Program-made: the position numbers and the translations under genes | Shown here: in pieces, positions 24,970 through 33,795 of the stretch | How positions within the stretch are numbered: position 1 is the first letter of the stretch | Layout of the letters: each line of letters starts with the position of its first letter | Notes under the pieces: model-generated | What the model saw: only the letters and a program-made list of their open reading frames with translations | What the model was told of the DNA's origin: nothing | Databases searched by the model: none | Source: Beijerinckiaceae bacterium | Lineage (GTDB): Bacteria; Pseudomonadota; Alphaproteobacteria; Rhizobiales; Beijerinckiaceae | Direction: 5' to 3' | Length of the DNA stretch: 64,000 nt | NCBI GenBank assembly: GCA_024304885.1 | Contig: JALJOM010000003.1 | Location: forward strand, 2,328,110-2,392,109

Positions 24970-26052
24970 ATGGACGACTCACAAGACAAGGAGAGCAAGA
25001 CCGCCGAGCCGACCGAGAAGAAGATCCACGACGCCCTCGAGCGCGGCAATGTGCCGATCTCGCGGGAAGCCGCCGTCTTCGCCTCCGTCACCGCGCTGCT
25101 GATCGTCGTGGCCTTCGCCGCACGCACGACCTCGGGCACGATCGCGCGGGCACTCGACCTCCTGCTCGGCAACGTGAGCGGCTGGCCCTTGCAGAACGGC
25201 GCCGACGCGATCTCGCTCTGGACCTTCGTCGCCGCCGGCACGCTCGTACCTTTGCTGCCCATCTTCAGCATCCTGCTCGTCGCCGGCCTCCTCGCCGGAG
25301 CCTTGCAGTCCGCGCCGAGGCTCGTCCTGGATCGCATCCAGCCGAAGCTCGAGCGAATCTCCCCGAGCGGCGGCTGGCGGCGAATCTTCGGCGCCCGCGG
25401 CCGCACCGAGCTCGGCAAGAGCCTGTTCAAGCTCGGGGCGATTCTTGTCGTCCTCCTCGTCGTGGCCGCCTCCGAGCTCGGGACGATCGTCAACGCGATG
25501 GCCGTCGAGGCCGATGCCGTACCCGACCTCGTCCTCTCGGTGACGATGCGGCTCCTGTCGGCGGTCGCGATCGCGACCCTGCTTTTGCTCGCGGCAGACC
25601 TCGTCCTGGTGCGCTTGCATTGGCGCCGGGACCTGCGCATGAGCCGGCAAGAGATCAAGGACGAGATGAAGCAACTCGAGCGCGATCCCCTCATGAAGGC
25701 GCGGCTTCGCTCGCTCGCGCTCGACCGGATTCGCAGGAGCATGATCGCGGCGGTTCCGCGCGCCACGCTCGTCATCGCCAACCCGACCCATTACGCGATC
25801 GCGCTGCGCTACAAGAGGGAGGAGGGCGGCGCTCCACTCGTGCTCTCCAAGGGCAAGGATCTCCTGGCGCTCAAGATCCGCGAGATCGCAGAGCAACATT
25901 CGATCCCGGTCGTCGAGGACAAGGCGCTCGCGCGATCCATGTATGATGTCGTCGAGGTCGATCGCGCGATCCCGCCACAATTTTACAAGGCTCTGGCCGA
26001 GATTATTCACTTCCTTCATGCTAAGGGTTCGCGGAAGTCGTCGATCCTGTGA
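24970..26052 (+). CDS. flhB: Flagellar export switch protein FlhB
   Basis: A 360-aa inner-membrane component of the flagellar type III export gate; it switches substrate class from rod/hook to filament after self-cleavage. Four membrane segments are visible in residues 35-215. The cytoplasmic autocleavage motif NPTH is at residues 271-274. N-terminal KTAEPTEKKIHDALERG is the family signature. ATG 24970 is preferred; a GTG codon immediately precedes it. It lies 9 bp after fliG and 31 bp before a small unknown gene. Confidence 0.96.
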   Translation: MDDSQDKESKTAEPTEKKIHDALERGNVPISREAAVFASVTALLIVVAFAARTTSGTIARALDLLLGNVSGWPLQNGADAISLWTFVAAGTLVPLLPIFSILLVAGLLAGALQSAPRLVLDRIQPKLERISPSGGWRRIFGARGRTELGKSLFKLGAILVVLLVVAASELGTIVNAMAVEADAVPDLVLSVTMRLLSAVAIATLLLLAADLVLVRLHWRRDLRMSRQEIKDEMKQLERDPLMKARLRSLALDRIRRSMIAAVPRATLVIANPTHYAIALRYKREEGGAPLVLSKGKDLLALKIREIAEQHSIPVVEDKALARSMYDVVEVDRAIPPQFYKALAEIIHFLHAKGSRKSSIL

Positions 26053-26083
26053 AACGATCCTCCTATTCTGTGAAAGACCCTCT

Positions 26084-26530
26084 ATGTCACCAAGTCTTTG
26101 CAATCCTCGAGCCGAGCGATGTGCTCGCGCGCTCGCCGACGCGGTCGCCGCGGTCGGCGCCGAGCTGCGCCTCGTCGATGTCGCGGATTACATCGCCTAT
26201 ATTCGCAACGATCATCTGGCGAGCCTCCAAGATATCGTGAGCTCGTCCGTCGAGCTCTACTTCAAGCCGGGCACCCTGACCTTCGGCTGGGCCGCCGGAT
26301 TCGAGCTCGACTGGGCGCGCCTTCCAACGATCACTCTCGGGATGGAATTTCGCCATCGCGACGCCTGGATCGTCTTCGACCTGATCCTCGAGGCCGAGAA
26401 AACCGGTGTCGATGTCCGGCACGCCGTGGTGTCCGGCGCGAACGGGACGCCGGCCGACGACATGGACCGCCTGATCGCCGCGATCGCGGACGCGCGGCTT
26501 CCCGATCCGCGCGATCGCAGGGCGCCATGA
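26084..26530 (+). CDS. Conserved unknown protein in the flagellar locus
   Basis: A 148-aa soluble protein, mixed alpha/beta by eye, that I do not recognise. Features are the N-terminal helix ARALADAVAAVGAELRLVDVADYIAYIRND, then LYFKPGTLTFGWAAGFELDW, LPTITLGMEFRHRDAWIVFD, and a short Asp/Arg-rich tail. It begins at ATG 26084, 31 bp after flhB, and is the last gene before a family B repeat and the flgB operon. A flagellar role is only inferred from position. Confidence 0.65.
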   Translation: MSPSLCNPRAERCARALADAVAAVGAELRLVDVADYIAYIRNDHLASLQDIVSSSVELYFKPGTLTFGWAAGFELDWARLPTITLGMEFRHRDAWIVFDLILEAEKTGVDVRHAVVSGANGTPADDMDRLIAAIADARLPDPRDRRAP

Positions 26531-26544
26531 CGAAGGACAGGACC

Positions 26545-26643
26545 TGGAGCAATTTCCGGCGAACGGGATACCGCTTCGCGTCGCGAAATTGCGACAAGGC
26601 AAAAATGTAGAGCTGGTTTCCGATTCAATCGCATCGGAAACCA
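26545..26643 (+). repeat. Family B repeat, copy 7, before flgB
   Basis: It reads GGAGCAATTTCCGGCGAACG, GGATACCGCTTCGCGTCGCG, AAATTGCGAC, then a TTTCCGATTC/GCATCGGAAA hairpin. It matches one unit of the tandem array at 23618. It lies in the 309-bp gap (26531-26839) between the unknown gene and flgB. The rest of the gap shows no gene and presumably carries the flgB promoter, which I cannot define. Confidence 0.85.
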
Positions 26644-26839
26644 CAGGAGTGCCTCGAGCGCTCGATCGGGCGCTTGCCGCCGCACCCCCCGACTCCAAGA
26701 CGATTCCTCGCCGACGCCGCCGTTCCTCCCCACTCCGCGGAAGCCGGTTGTGCCCCGTGGCGTCGGACGACGCGAGCCTCACGCAAGGAGACAGTTCTAT
26801 ACGGATCGGGAGAGACAGCGGCAAAGGGGACCCCGCAGC

Positions 26840-27220
26840 GTGGGACCGATTCATCTCTTCGACCTGGCCTCGCGGCACGCGCAATGGCTGACGGTACGTC
26901 AAGCGGCGATCGCCGAGAATATCTCGAACGTGAATACCCCCGGCTACAAGGCCGGCGACGCGGAGCCGTTCGAGTCGATCTACGACGGCACGAGGCTGTC
27001 GCTGGCAACGTCCGATCCGCGCCATCTCGGGCTCGGGGCGACGGATTCGGCGTCCTTCGCCGTCAAGGAGGCGCCGACCTGGGAAATCCATCATTCCGGC
27101 AACTCGGTCGGCATCGAGCAAGAGCTGATGAAGGCCAGCGAGGTGAGCGGCGACTATTCGCTGAACCGCACCATCTCGAAAGCCTTCAACCGTATGCTGC
27201 TCGCGAGCCTGAAAGGATAG
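26840..27220 (+). CDS. flgB: Flagellar proximal rod protein FlgB
   Basis: A 126-aa rod protein exported through the flagellar system. The signature AAIAENISNVNTPGYKAGDAEPFE lies at residues 22-45, and the C-terminal helix SLNRTISKAFNRMLLASLKG completes the pair of coiled-coil halves. The likely start is GTG 26840 (VGPIHLFDLASRHAQW), with AAAGGGGA about 9 bases upstream; the longer open frame upstream lacks family content. It begins the operon flgB-flgC-fliE-flgG-flgA. Confidence 0.92.
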   Translation: MGPIHLFDLASRHAQWLTVRQAAIAENISNVNTPGYKAGDAEPFESIYDGTRLSLATSDPRHLGLGATDSASFAVKEAPTWEIHHSGNSVGIEQELMKASEVSGDYSLNRTISKAFNRMLLASLKG

Positions 27221-27223
27221 AAG

Positions 27224-27646
27224 ATGGTGGATCCGCTCGAGGCCGCTTCGAAGATCGCCGGCGCGGGGCTCGCGGTCCAATCGGCGCGCTTGCGCGTCGT
27301 CTCGGAAAACCTCGCCAACGCGCAGTCTACCGGCGCGACGGCCGGTGCCGATCCATATGCGCGCAAGACGATCACCTTCGAAAGCGAGCTCGATCATGCG
27401 GTGGGCGCCGAGCTCGTCCGGATCAAGTCGATCGGCACGGATCGGTCGCCGTTTCGGGTCGAGCACGATCCGGGCCATCCCGCAGCCGATACCAAAGGTT
27501 TCGTCAAGTACCCGAATGTCAACATCTTGATGGAGATGGCCGACATGCGGGAGGCCAACCGATCCTACGAGGCCAACCTGCAAGTCTTCAAGCAGGCCCG
27601 TGACCTCGCCGCAATGACAATCGACTTGTTGAAGGATATGCCATGA
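27224..27646 (+). CDS. flgC: Flagellar proximal rod protein FlgC
   Basis: A 140-aa rod protein. The N-terminal rod motif is read as [20 protein letters not shown] followed by [16 protein letters not shown]. The conserved C-terminal part is [35 protein letters not shown]. Length is normal. ATG 27224 is 3 bp after the flgB stop, and its stop codon overlaps the fliE start (ATGA), indicating translational coupling. Confidence 0.96.
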   Translation: MVDPLEAASKIAGAGLAVQSARLRVVSENLANAQSTGATAGADPYARKTITFESELDHAVGAELVRIKSIGTDRSPFRVEHDPGHPAADTKGFVKYPNVNILMEMADMREANRSYEANLQVFKQARDLAAMTIDLLKDMP

Positions 27647-27948
27647 TCCCAGCTCTGCCGGCTATAGGCTCCCTGGTCGCCGGGTTCGCCGTCGAGGGAA
27701 TCACTCGTGCCCTGCAGCCCCCCGCGCCGACCGGCGCCGATTTCGGCCAGGTATTCGCCGAGGTCGGAGCGGCGATCGATCGGTTGAAGACCGCGGAAGC
27801 GACCTCGATCTCGGCGATCGAGGGTCGCGCGTCGATCCAGGAGATGGTCGAATCCGTGGTCGCCGCCGAGCAATCCCTTCATACCGTGCTCGCGGTCAGG
27901 GACAAGATGGTCGCGGCCTATCAGTCCCTCGCACAAATGCCGATATAG
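27643..27948 (+). CDS. fliE: Flagellar hook-basal body protein FliE
   Basis: A 101-aa protein that joins the MS ring to the rod and is among the first substrates of the export gate. The C-terminal conserved half is [39 protein letters not shown], and the middle contains [19 protein letters not shown]. It overlaps flgC by 4 bases (ATGA) and is followed 9 bp later by flgG. Confidence 0.93.
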   Translation: MIPALPAIGSLVAGFAVEGITRALQPPAPTGADFGQVFAEVGAAIDRLKTAEATSISAIEGRASIQEMVESVVAAEQSLHTVLAVRDKMVAAYQSLAQMPI

Positions 27949-27957
27949 GATCTCGAC

Positions 27958-28746
27958 ATGAGAGCGCTCTCGATCGCGGCGACCGGCATGGCCGCGCAGG
28001 ACCTGAATGTCCAGGTCATCGCAAACAACATCGCCAACATCAACACCACGGCCTTCAAACGGGCGAGGGCGGAGTTCACCGACCTCCTCTATCAGGCCGA
28101 GCGGCTTCAGGGCGTGTCCAGCCGAGGTCAGAGCAACACGATCCCGGAAGGCGCCCAGCTCGGCCTCGGCGTGCGCACCGCCTCGATCCGCAACCTGCAT
28201 CTCCAAGGGACCCTCGCGCACACCGGGAACAAGCTCGACGTCGCGCTGAGCGGGCGCGGCTGGTTCGAGGTCACCGGGGCGAACAACGAGATCGTCTACA
28301 CCCGGACGGGATCCTTCAATACCAACGCGACCGGCCAGCTCGTCACCACCGACGGCTATACGGTGAACCCGGGTATCATCATCCCGCAGAATGCGCTCGA
28401 GGTCACGATCAGCGAATCCGGCCAGATCTCGGTGACCGTCGCCGACCAGGTTCAGCCGCAGCAGATCGGCCAGCTCACTCTCGTGAACTTCGCCAACGAG
28501 GCGGGGCTGAGGCCGCTCGGCAACAATCTCTACCGCCAGACCGAGGCCTCGGGCCAGCCGATCACGGGGGTTCCCGGCGACCCCGGCTTCGCCACGGTCA
28601 GGCAGGGCTATCTCGAAAGCTCGAATGTCGATCCGGTCAAGGAGATCACGGACTTGATCGCCGCGCAGCGCGCCTACGAGATGAACTCGAAGGTGATCGA
28701 GGCGGCGTCGGAGATGGCGAGCACGGTCTCGAAAGGCATGGCATGA
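27958..28746 (+). CDS. flgG: Flagellar distal rod protein FlgG
   Basis: A 262-aa distal rod protein. N-terminal [40 protein letters not shown] is the classic rod/hook motif, followed by [17 protein letters not shown], the FlgG-specific insertion that makes the rod stiff. The C-terminal [30 protein letters not shown] matches the family. Its stop overlaps the start of flgA by 4 bases. Length is typical. Confidence 0.97.
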   Translation: MRALSIAATGMAAQDLNVQVIANNIANINTTAFKRARAEFTDLLYQAERLQGVSSRGQSNTIPEGAQLGLGVRTASIRNLHLQGTLAHTGNKLDVALSGRGWFEVTGANNEIVYTRTGSFNTNATGQLVTTDGYTVNPGIIIPQNALEVTISESGQISVTVADQVQPQQIGQLTLVNFANEAGLRPLGNNLYRQTEASGQPITGVPGDPGFATVRQGYLESSNVDPVKEITDLIAAQRAYEMNSKVIEAASEMASTVSKGMA

Positions 28747-29249
28747 GGCGCGTGGGTCGACGCTCGAATTGCGACGGGTCGCGGGCAACGCGGGTGCTGT
28801 TCGGCGTGGTTCTGCTCGCCGGCTGCTTCGGCGCCCCTCTCGCCCGCGCGGGAGAGCCCCTGGTTCTACCGGTGCCGAAGCTCACGATCTATCCCGGCGA
28901 CGCGATCGGCGACGACTGGCTGGTCGACCGCGAATTCACGCGAGAATTCGTCGCCGCGCAGCCGCCGCTCGTGGACTCGCGGGACACGATCGTGGGCAAG
29001 GTCGCGCGACGGACCTTGCTCCCGGGCACGCCCGTGCCCACGAGCGCGATCATCGAGCGCAAGCTCGTCGCGCAAGGCGCCAGGGTCAGGATCGTCTTCG
29101 AGGATGCCGGCCTCTCGATCGTGGCCTTCGGCACCGCGCTGCAGTCCGGTAGCGCCGGCATGGTGATCCAGGTGCGAAATCTCGACAGCGGCGTGACGGT
29201 CTCGGGCACCGTCGCAGGCGACGGCTCGGTCCGCGTGAGCGGCGGGTAG
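28743..29249 (+). CDS. flgA: Flagellar P-ring assembly chaperone FlgA
   Basis: A 168-aa periplasmic chaperone for P-ring (FlgI) assembly. A Sec signal is visible as [23 protein letters not shown] ending near residue 36. The SAF-type beta-clip domain follows, with [23 protein letters not shown] and the C-terminal [31 protein letters not shown]. It is translationally coupled to flgG. The stop TAG at 29247-29249 lies at the edge of a worn family B element. Confidence 0.93.
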   Translation: MRRVGRRSNCDGSRATRVLFGVVLLAGCFGAPLARAGEPLVLPVPKLTIYPGDAIGDDWLVDREFTREFVAAQPPLVDSRDTIVGKVARRTLLPGTPVPTSAIIERKLVAQGARVRIVFEDAGLSIVAFGTALQSGSAGMVIQVRNLDSGVTVSGTVAGDGSVRVSGG

Positions 29250-29346
29250 AGCCGCCGCCATCGGTCTCTCGCGGCCTCGAGAGATCGAGATCGACTCGAC
29301 ATCGCCGGGGACGCGACCCGGTATCCACCTCGCCGGAAATTACGCT
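29247..29346 (-). repeat. Worn family B repeat between flgA and flgI
   Basis: Reverse-oriented and diverged. The right half reads GAGATCGAGATCGACTCGAC, ATCGCCGGGG, ACGCGACCCGGTATCCACCT, CGCCGGAAATTA, matching the reverse of the family B left end. It begins with the TAG stop codon of flgA and runs up to the flgI start, so it forms the entire leader of flgI. Confidence 0.55.
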
Positions 29347-29347
29347 C

Positions 29348-30448
29348 ATGTTGCGTGCGCTCCTGTGCCTCGTCCTTTGCCTTGTTGCAGGATCCGCCGG
29401 CGCCGCGGTCCGCATCAAGGACATCGCATCGCTGCAAGGCGTGCGCGACAACCAGCTCGTCGGCTACGGGCTCGTGGTCGGCCTTCAAGGCACCGGCGAC
29501 ACCTTGCGCAACACGGCCTTCACCGAGCAATCCCTGCAATCGATGCTCGACCGGATGGGTATCAATATCCGCGGCATCCTGTTGCGGACCCGCAACGTCG
29601 CGTCCGTCCTCGTCACCGCCGAGCTGCCGCCGTTCATCCAGCCGGGGTCGCGGGTCGATGTCACCGTGTCGTCGCTCGGCGACGCGACGTCGCTCCTCGG
29701 CGGCACGCTCGTGCTCACCTCGCTTTCGGGCGTCGACGGCCAGACCTATGCGATCGCCCAGGGCCAGGTCACGGTGTCGGGCTTCGCCGTGGCCGGCGCG
29801 GCCGAAAGTGTCCAGCAGAATGTCGCGACCGCGGGCCATATCGCCAATGGTGCTTTGATCGAGCGCGAGGTCCCGGGCCGGCTGAACGACATCGGCCCGC
29901 TCACGCTGGTCCTGAAGAATCCGGATTTCAACACGGCGGTGCGGATTGCCGATGCCGTCAATGCCTTCGCCAGCCGGCGCTACGGCGCATCGCTCGCCCG
30001 CGAGCAGGACCAGCGCTCGGTCGCCCTGACGAAGCCAGCGCGTGTGGGCACCGCACGTTTCATGGCCGAGATCGGCAACCTCATGGTCGAGCCCGACACG
30101 CCGGCGAAGGTCGTCATCGATGCGCGCAGCGGGACCATCGTCATCGGTCACGACGTGCGGATCTCGACGGTCGCGGTCACCCACGGCAATCTCACCGTTC
30201 GGGTCACCGAGACGCCGGAAGTCTCGCAGCCCGCGCCTTTCGCGCGGAGGGGCCGGACCGTCGTCGTGCCGCGCACCGAGATCGATACCGCCGAGCAGGA
30301 CGGCCAGATGCGGATCGTCAGAGGGGCGAGCCTCCAGAGCCTCGTCGCCGGCCTCAACAAGATCGGCCTGAAGCCCTCGGGGATCGTCGCCATCCTGCAG
30401 GCGATCAAGGCGGCGGGATCGCTCCATGCCGAGCTCGTCGTGCAATGA
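29348..30448 (+). CDS. flgI: Flagellar P-ring protein FlgI
   Basis: A 366-aa periplasmic protein forming the P ring around the rod. The Sec signal is LRALLCLVLCLVAGSAGA, with cleavage near residue 20 before AVRIKDIASLQGVRDNQLVG. Family blocks GYGLVVGLQGTGDTLRNTAFTEQSL and MLDRMGINI follow. The C-terminal LVAGLNKIGLKPSGIVAILQAIKAAGSLHAELVV is diagnostic. Start ATG 29348. motE follows 124 bp later. Confidence 0.97.
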   Translation: MLRALLCLVLCLVAGSAGAAVRIKDIASLQGVRDNQLVGYGLVVGLQGTGDTLRNTAFTEQSLQSMLDRMGINIRGILLRTRNVASVLVTAELPPFIQPGSRVDVTVSSLGDATSLLGGTLVLTSLSGVDGQTYAIAQGQVTVSGFAVAGAAESVQQNVATAGHIANGALIEREVPGRLNDIGPLTLVLKNPDFNTAVRIADAVNAFASRRYGASLAREQDQRSVALTKPARVGTARFMAEIGNLMVEPDTPAKVVIDARSGTIVIGHDVRISTVAVTHGNLTVRVTETPEVSQPAPFARRGRTVVVPRTEIDTAEQDGQMRIVRGASLQSLVAGLNKIGLKPSGIVAILQAIKAAGSLHAELVVQ

Positions 30449-30572
30449 GGCGCGCGCGGGGGCGCACGACCAGCGTAGCGCAAGGTCCAGGCGACATTCT
30501 CCGGGACGTGAACGATGTCACCGATCCGACCGCTGCGTGAGGTTTCGGGGCGCGACGGACGAGGAGCAATCC

Positions 30573-31130
30573 ATGAAACGTTCCAACGGCGCCCTCTGCA
30601 GCCTCGGTCTCGCCGCCGCGATCGGTATGGCGGGCCCCGGGATCGAGACCGTGCAGGCGCAGCCGCGCAAGGCCGAGACGGCGAAAGCCGCGCAGGCTGC
30701 CGAGAAGGCCGGCGAGGTCGCGAGCGCCGCGTCGGACGTCGAGAGGTTCTGCGCGAACAATGCCGCGTCCGTGGGTGCGGCGCGGCTCTCCTGGCAGGCC
30801 GCGCGACTGCGCGAGCTCGAGACCGAGGTTCGCCGGCGGATCGAGGAGCTCGAAGCCAAGAAGGCCGAGCTCGTCGCCTGGATGGCCGAACGCGACGAGG
30901 CGATGCGACAGGCCTCCGAATCGGTCGTCGCGATCTATGCGCGGATGCGCCCGGACGCGGCCGCCCAGCAGCTCGCGGCGATGGAAGACGCGATGGCCGC
31001 GGCCGTCCTCGCGAAGCTGCCGTCGCGCTCGGCGGGCGTCATCCTGAACGAGATGGAATCGGCACGGGCGGCGCGCCTGACCCGCGTGATGGTCGGGCCC
31101 GGCAAGGGGCAGGACGGGAAGAAATCGTGA
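30573..31130 (+). CDS. motE: MotE, periplasmic chaperone for MotC
   Basis: A 185-aa exported protein matching MotE, known in Sinorhizobium as a chaperone for the periplasmic motor protein MotC. A signal peptide is likely at residues 5-30 (GALCSLGLAAAIGMAGPG...VQA). The central region (about 60-125) is an Ala/Glu-rich coiled coil (ELETEVRRRIEELEAKKAELVAWM). The MotE-type end is IYARMRPDAAAQQLAAMEDAMAAAVLAKLPSRSAGVILNEM. ATG 30573 follows GAGGAG. Its stop overlaps the GTG start of flgH. Confidence 0.88.
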   Translation: MKRSNGALCSLGLAAAIGMAGPGIETVQAQPRKAETAKAAQAAEKAGEVASAASDVERFCANNAASVGAARLSWQAARLRELETEVRRRIEELEAKKAELVAWMAERDEAMRQASESVVAIYARMRPDAAAQQLAAMEDAMAAAVLAKLPSRSAGVILNEMESARAARLTRVMVGPGKGQDGKKS

Positions 31131-31840
31131 CGCACAAGGCTTTGGTCCTCGTCGCGCTGGCCACGGCCGGCTGCGCAGGGGACATCAGGGAGATCGGCAG
31201 GGAACCCTTCATGAGCCCGGTCGGCACCGGGCTCGTCCCCGACGTGCAGCCGTCCGCGAGCACCGTCTTCCTGCCGCAGCATTTCGGCAGGGGCGGCTCG
31301 ATCTGGAACGGCGGGCGGGCCGACGTCTTCTCGGACACCCGCGCAGCCAAGATCGGCGATGTCGTGACGGTGCTGATCGCGATCAACGACCGCGCCACCT
31401 TCGGGAACAACACCGATCGATCGCTCGACTCGCAGGTCGATACCGGCTTCGACCTCACGATCGAGTCGCGAAACAACGGCACCGCGAACCGGAGCCAGCT
31501 GAAGCCGGAGTTCACCGCGAGCGCGCTCTCCTCCGCGAAAGGCCGCGGGACGACCGACCGGTCCGAGCGAATCAGGCTCTCGGTCGCCGCCGTGGTGACC
31601 GACGTTCTGCCGAACGGCAACCTGATCGTCAGCGGGTCGCAGGAGGTCCGCGTCAACTTCGAGCTGCGCGTGCTCAATGTCGCCGGGATCGTGCGCCCGC
31701 GCGACATCTCGAAGGAGAACACGATCGGCTACGACAAGATCGCGGAGGCCCGCATCTCCTACGGTGGCCGGGGCCGCCTGATGGAGGTCCAGCAGCCCGC
31801 CTGGGGACAGCAGGTCTACGATCGGCTGAAGCCGCTCTGA
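31127..31840 (+). CDS. flgH: Flagellar L-ring lipoprotein FlgH
   Basis: A 237-aa outer-membrane lipoprotein forming the L ring. The start is GTG 31127, overlapping the motE stop (GTGA). The lipobox is TAGC, with the lipidated Cys at residue 16. Family blocks are GSIWNGGRADVFSDTRAAKIGDVVTVLI and the long beta region ending AAVVTDVLPNGNLIVSGSQEVRVNFELRVLNVAGIVRPRDIS. Length is standard for the mature ring protein. Confidence 0.96.
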   Translation: MTHKALVLVALATAGCAGDIREIGREPFMSPVGTGLVPDVQPSASTVFLPQHFGRGGSIWNGGRADVFSDTRAAKIGDVVTVLIAINDRATFGNNTDRSLDSQVDTGFDLTIESRNNGTANRSQLKPEFTASALSSAKGRGTTDRSERIRLSVAAVVTDVLPNGNLIVSGSQEVRVNFELRVLNVAGIVRPRDISKENTIGYDKIAEARISYGGRGRLMEVQQPAWGQQVYDRLKPL

Positions 31841-31891
31841 GGGCTTCGGCGGAGGCTCGTCACGCTGTCGAGCGAGCGCGAGGCATTGGTG

Positions 31892-32389
31892 ATGGACGAA
31901 GATCAGGAGCTTCTCGCCGGTCCCGCGCCGGCGGCGCGAGAGTCGGTGCGCCTCTGGCTCGCCGTCACGGCCTTGCTGACCCCTTTCGCGGCCGTCGCCG
32001 GCGGTCTTGTCGGCTGGTACCTCGTCGAGACCGCCGAGAAGCCGGCTCGGCCGGCTCGGCCGACGGCGCTGGGCCAGGAGCCGGCCTTTCCCGCAGGCGC
32101 GCGCATCGTCGAGCTCGCGCCGGTCATCACCAACCTCGCGAACCCGGCGGAAACCTGGGTGCGGCTCCAGGCGGCGATCGTCCTCGAGTCGACCGAAGGG
32201 CGCAAGCCGGAGCTCGTCGCGGCCGAGATCGGCGAGGACATCCTCGGTTACCTGCGCACGATCTCGCTGTCGAGCATCAGCGGGGCGAGCGGCCTCAGGC
32301 ACTTGCGCGAGGATCTCGACGAGCGCGCGCGGATTCGCTCGGGCGGCAAGGTGCGCGAGCTCGTCATCCGAGCCTTGGTGGTGCAATGA
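31892..32389 (+). CDS. fliL: Flagellar basal body-associated protein FliL
   Basis: A 165-aa single-pass inner-membrane protein that encircles the stator and stabilises it. The membrane segment is LWLAVTALLTPFAAVAGGLVGWYLV (about residues 22-46). The periplasmic domain contains IVELAPVITNLANPAETWVRLQAAIVLE and the C-terminal LREDLDERARIRSGGKVRELVIRALVVQ. ATG 31892 is preferred; TTG and GTG codons lie just before it. It overlaps fliP by 4 bases (ATGA). Confidence 0.9.
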   Translation: MDEDQELLAGPAPAARESVRLWLAVTALLTPFAAVAGGLVGWYLVETAEKPARPARPTALGQEPAFPAGARIVELAPVITNLANPAETWVRLQAAIVLESTEGRKPELVAAEIGEDILGYLRTISLSSISGASGLRHLREDLDERARIRSGGKVRELVIRALVVQ

Positions 32390-33135
32390 TGAAGACTCCG
32401 ATCCTCTTTCTACTTCTGATTCTGCTTTCGCTCCTCGTCCTGCCGGGGGCCGCGCTCGCGGAGGGCCTCGACCTCTCGGCGCTCGTACCGGCCGGGGACG
32501 GTACCGCTGCGGGGCGGATCGTCCAGCTCGTCGCGCTCCTCACGGTGCTGTCCGTCGCACCCGGGCTCCTCGTCATGGTCACGAGCTTCACGAGATTCGT
32601 CGTCGCCTTGTCGTTCCTACGCTCGGGCCTCGGCCTGCAGAGCACGCCGGCGAACCTGATCCTGATCAGCCTGTCGCTGTTCATGACCTTCTACGTGATG
32701 GCGCCGACCTTCGAGCGTGCCTGGGACGGCGGGGTGAAGCCGCTCGTAGAGAACCAGATGTCCGAATCGGAGGCCTTCGCCAAGATCGTCGAGCCGTTCC
32801 GCGACTTCATGCGCGCGCAGGTTCGCGACAAGGATTTGAAGCTCTTCGAGGATCTCGCGCGGGACAGCTTCAAGACCAAGGAGTTCGCCGAAGGCGAGAT
32901 CCGGGTGCTCGTCCCCGCCTTCATGATCTCGGAGCTGCGCCGCGGCTTCGAGATCGGCTTCCTGATCGTGCTGCCCTTCCTCGTCATCGACATGATCGTC
33001 TCGACGCTCACGATGTCGATGGGCATGATGATGCTGCCGCCGACGGTCATCGCACTCCCCGTGAAGATTCTGTTCTTCGTCCTGATCGACGGCTGGAACC
33101 TCCTCATCGGCAGCCTCGTACGGTCCTACGTGTAG
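32386..33135 (+). CDS. fliP: Flagellar export gate protein FliP
   Basis: A 249-aa polytopic membrane protein of the FliPQR core of the export gate. It has an N-terminal cleavable-type signal (ILFLLLILLSLLVLPGAALA), then the conserved LLTVLSVAPGLLVMVTSFTRFVVALSFLRSGLGLQ, a hydrophilic periplasmic segment (residues 110-185), and a C-terminal membrane region with MSMGMMMLPPTVIALPVKILFFVL. The gene closes the operon; 660 bp without a gene follow. Confidence 0.97.
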   Translation: MMKTPILFLLLILLSLLVLPGAALAEGLDLSALVPAGDGTAAGRIVQLVALLTVLSVAPGLLVMVTSFTRFVVALSFLRSGLGLQSTPANLILISLSLFMTFYVMAPTFERAWDGGVKPLVENQMSESEAFAKIVEPFRDFMRAQVRDKDLKLFEDLARDSFKTKEFAEGEIRVLVPAFMISELRRGFEIGFLIVLPFLVIDMIVSTLTMSMGMMMLPPTVIALPVKILFFVLIDGWNLLIGSLVRSYV

Positions 33136-33795
33136 TGTTGCACCCGCTCGCGGCGACTCTGCTGTCGTGCCGGTCCCGGGCTTGTCCCGATCTCGATCAA
33201 AGCAATTTGCAACGAAGCGGACGCTCGTTCGCACGCTGGTGGCGATGTGTCGCAACAGCGGCAATGCTGTACGAAGTTGCGACAAAACGTAAAAGTCGGT
33301 TGCCGAATTCCAGGGGATCGGGAGGCACTCTGAAGGACGGTGCGGGGCAGTCGAGCCCCGGGCGCCATGCATGGTCGTGCCTCCGGCATCCGGACGACCC
33401 CGCTCGGGCCGGCGCGGTCGCCGACGACGCGGCCGGAAAAAATCCGATTCCGCCAACTCCGCGCAAAAGGCTTAAGCGTTCCGCAATCCGAATTCGATAC
33501 CACAGGGTCATGGCAGGTTGGATCTGCTGGTGACCGCGTCCCGATCACGTCGCCCGACGTGACCGACAGAGCCTCGAGCCTCCCCGATTCGAGCGAGCAT
33601 CCCGACACGACTCGGGGTGGCGAGTGGTCGAGGACGACATACGCGGTCGCGCCAGCAGCGGCATGTCCCCGGCGATACGTTCGGATGATCGTCGTGGGAC
33701 GAGGTCGTGAATCCAAAGGCATCAGGCCGCCCTGCCATGCCGGTGAAAGCCCGGAATGTCCCACATCCTCCACATCACGCCAAGGGACATCCAGC
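33136..33795. other. 660-bp gap upstream of the flagellin gene
   Basis: It contains a family B repeat at 33200-33331 and, at the right end, the flagellin ribosome site AAGGGA. An open frame crosses it in phase with flagellin, but its content is compositional only. A flagellin promoter must lie here; I cannot assign a confident sigma-factor consensus. Confidence 0.6.
33200..33331 (+). repeat. Family B repeat, copy 8
   Basis: It reads AAGCAATTTGCAACGAAGCG, then GTTGCGACAAAACGTAAAAG, TCGGTTGCCGAATTCCAGGG and GATCGGGAGGCACTCTG. It is a diverged full-length copy between fliP and the flagellin gene. Confidence 0.7.

Noticed and set aside
33340..33795. An N-terminal extension of flagellin by 152 codons.
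   Set aside because: Flagellin families begin at the SSLLTNNSAM segment; the upstream part is compositional and overlaps a promoter region.
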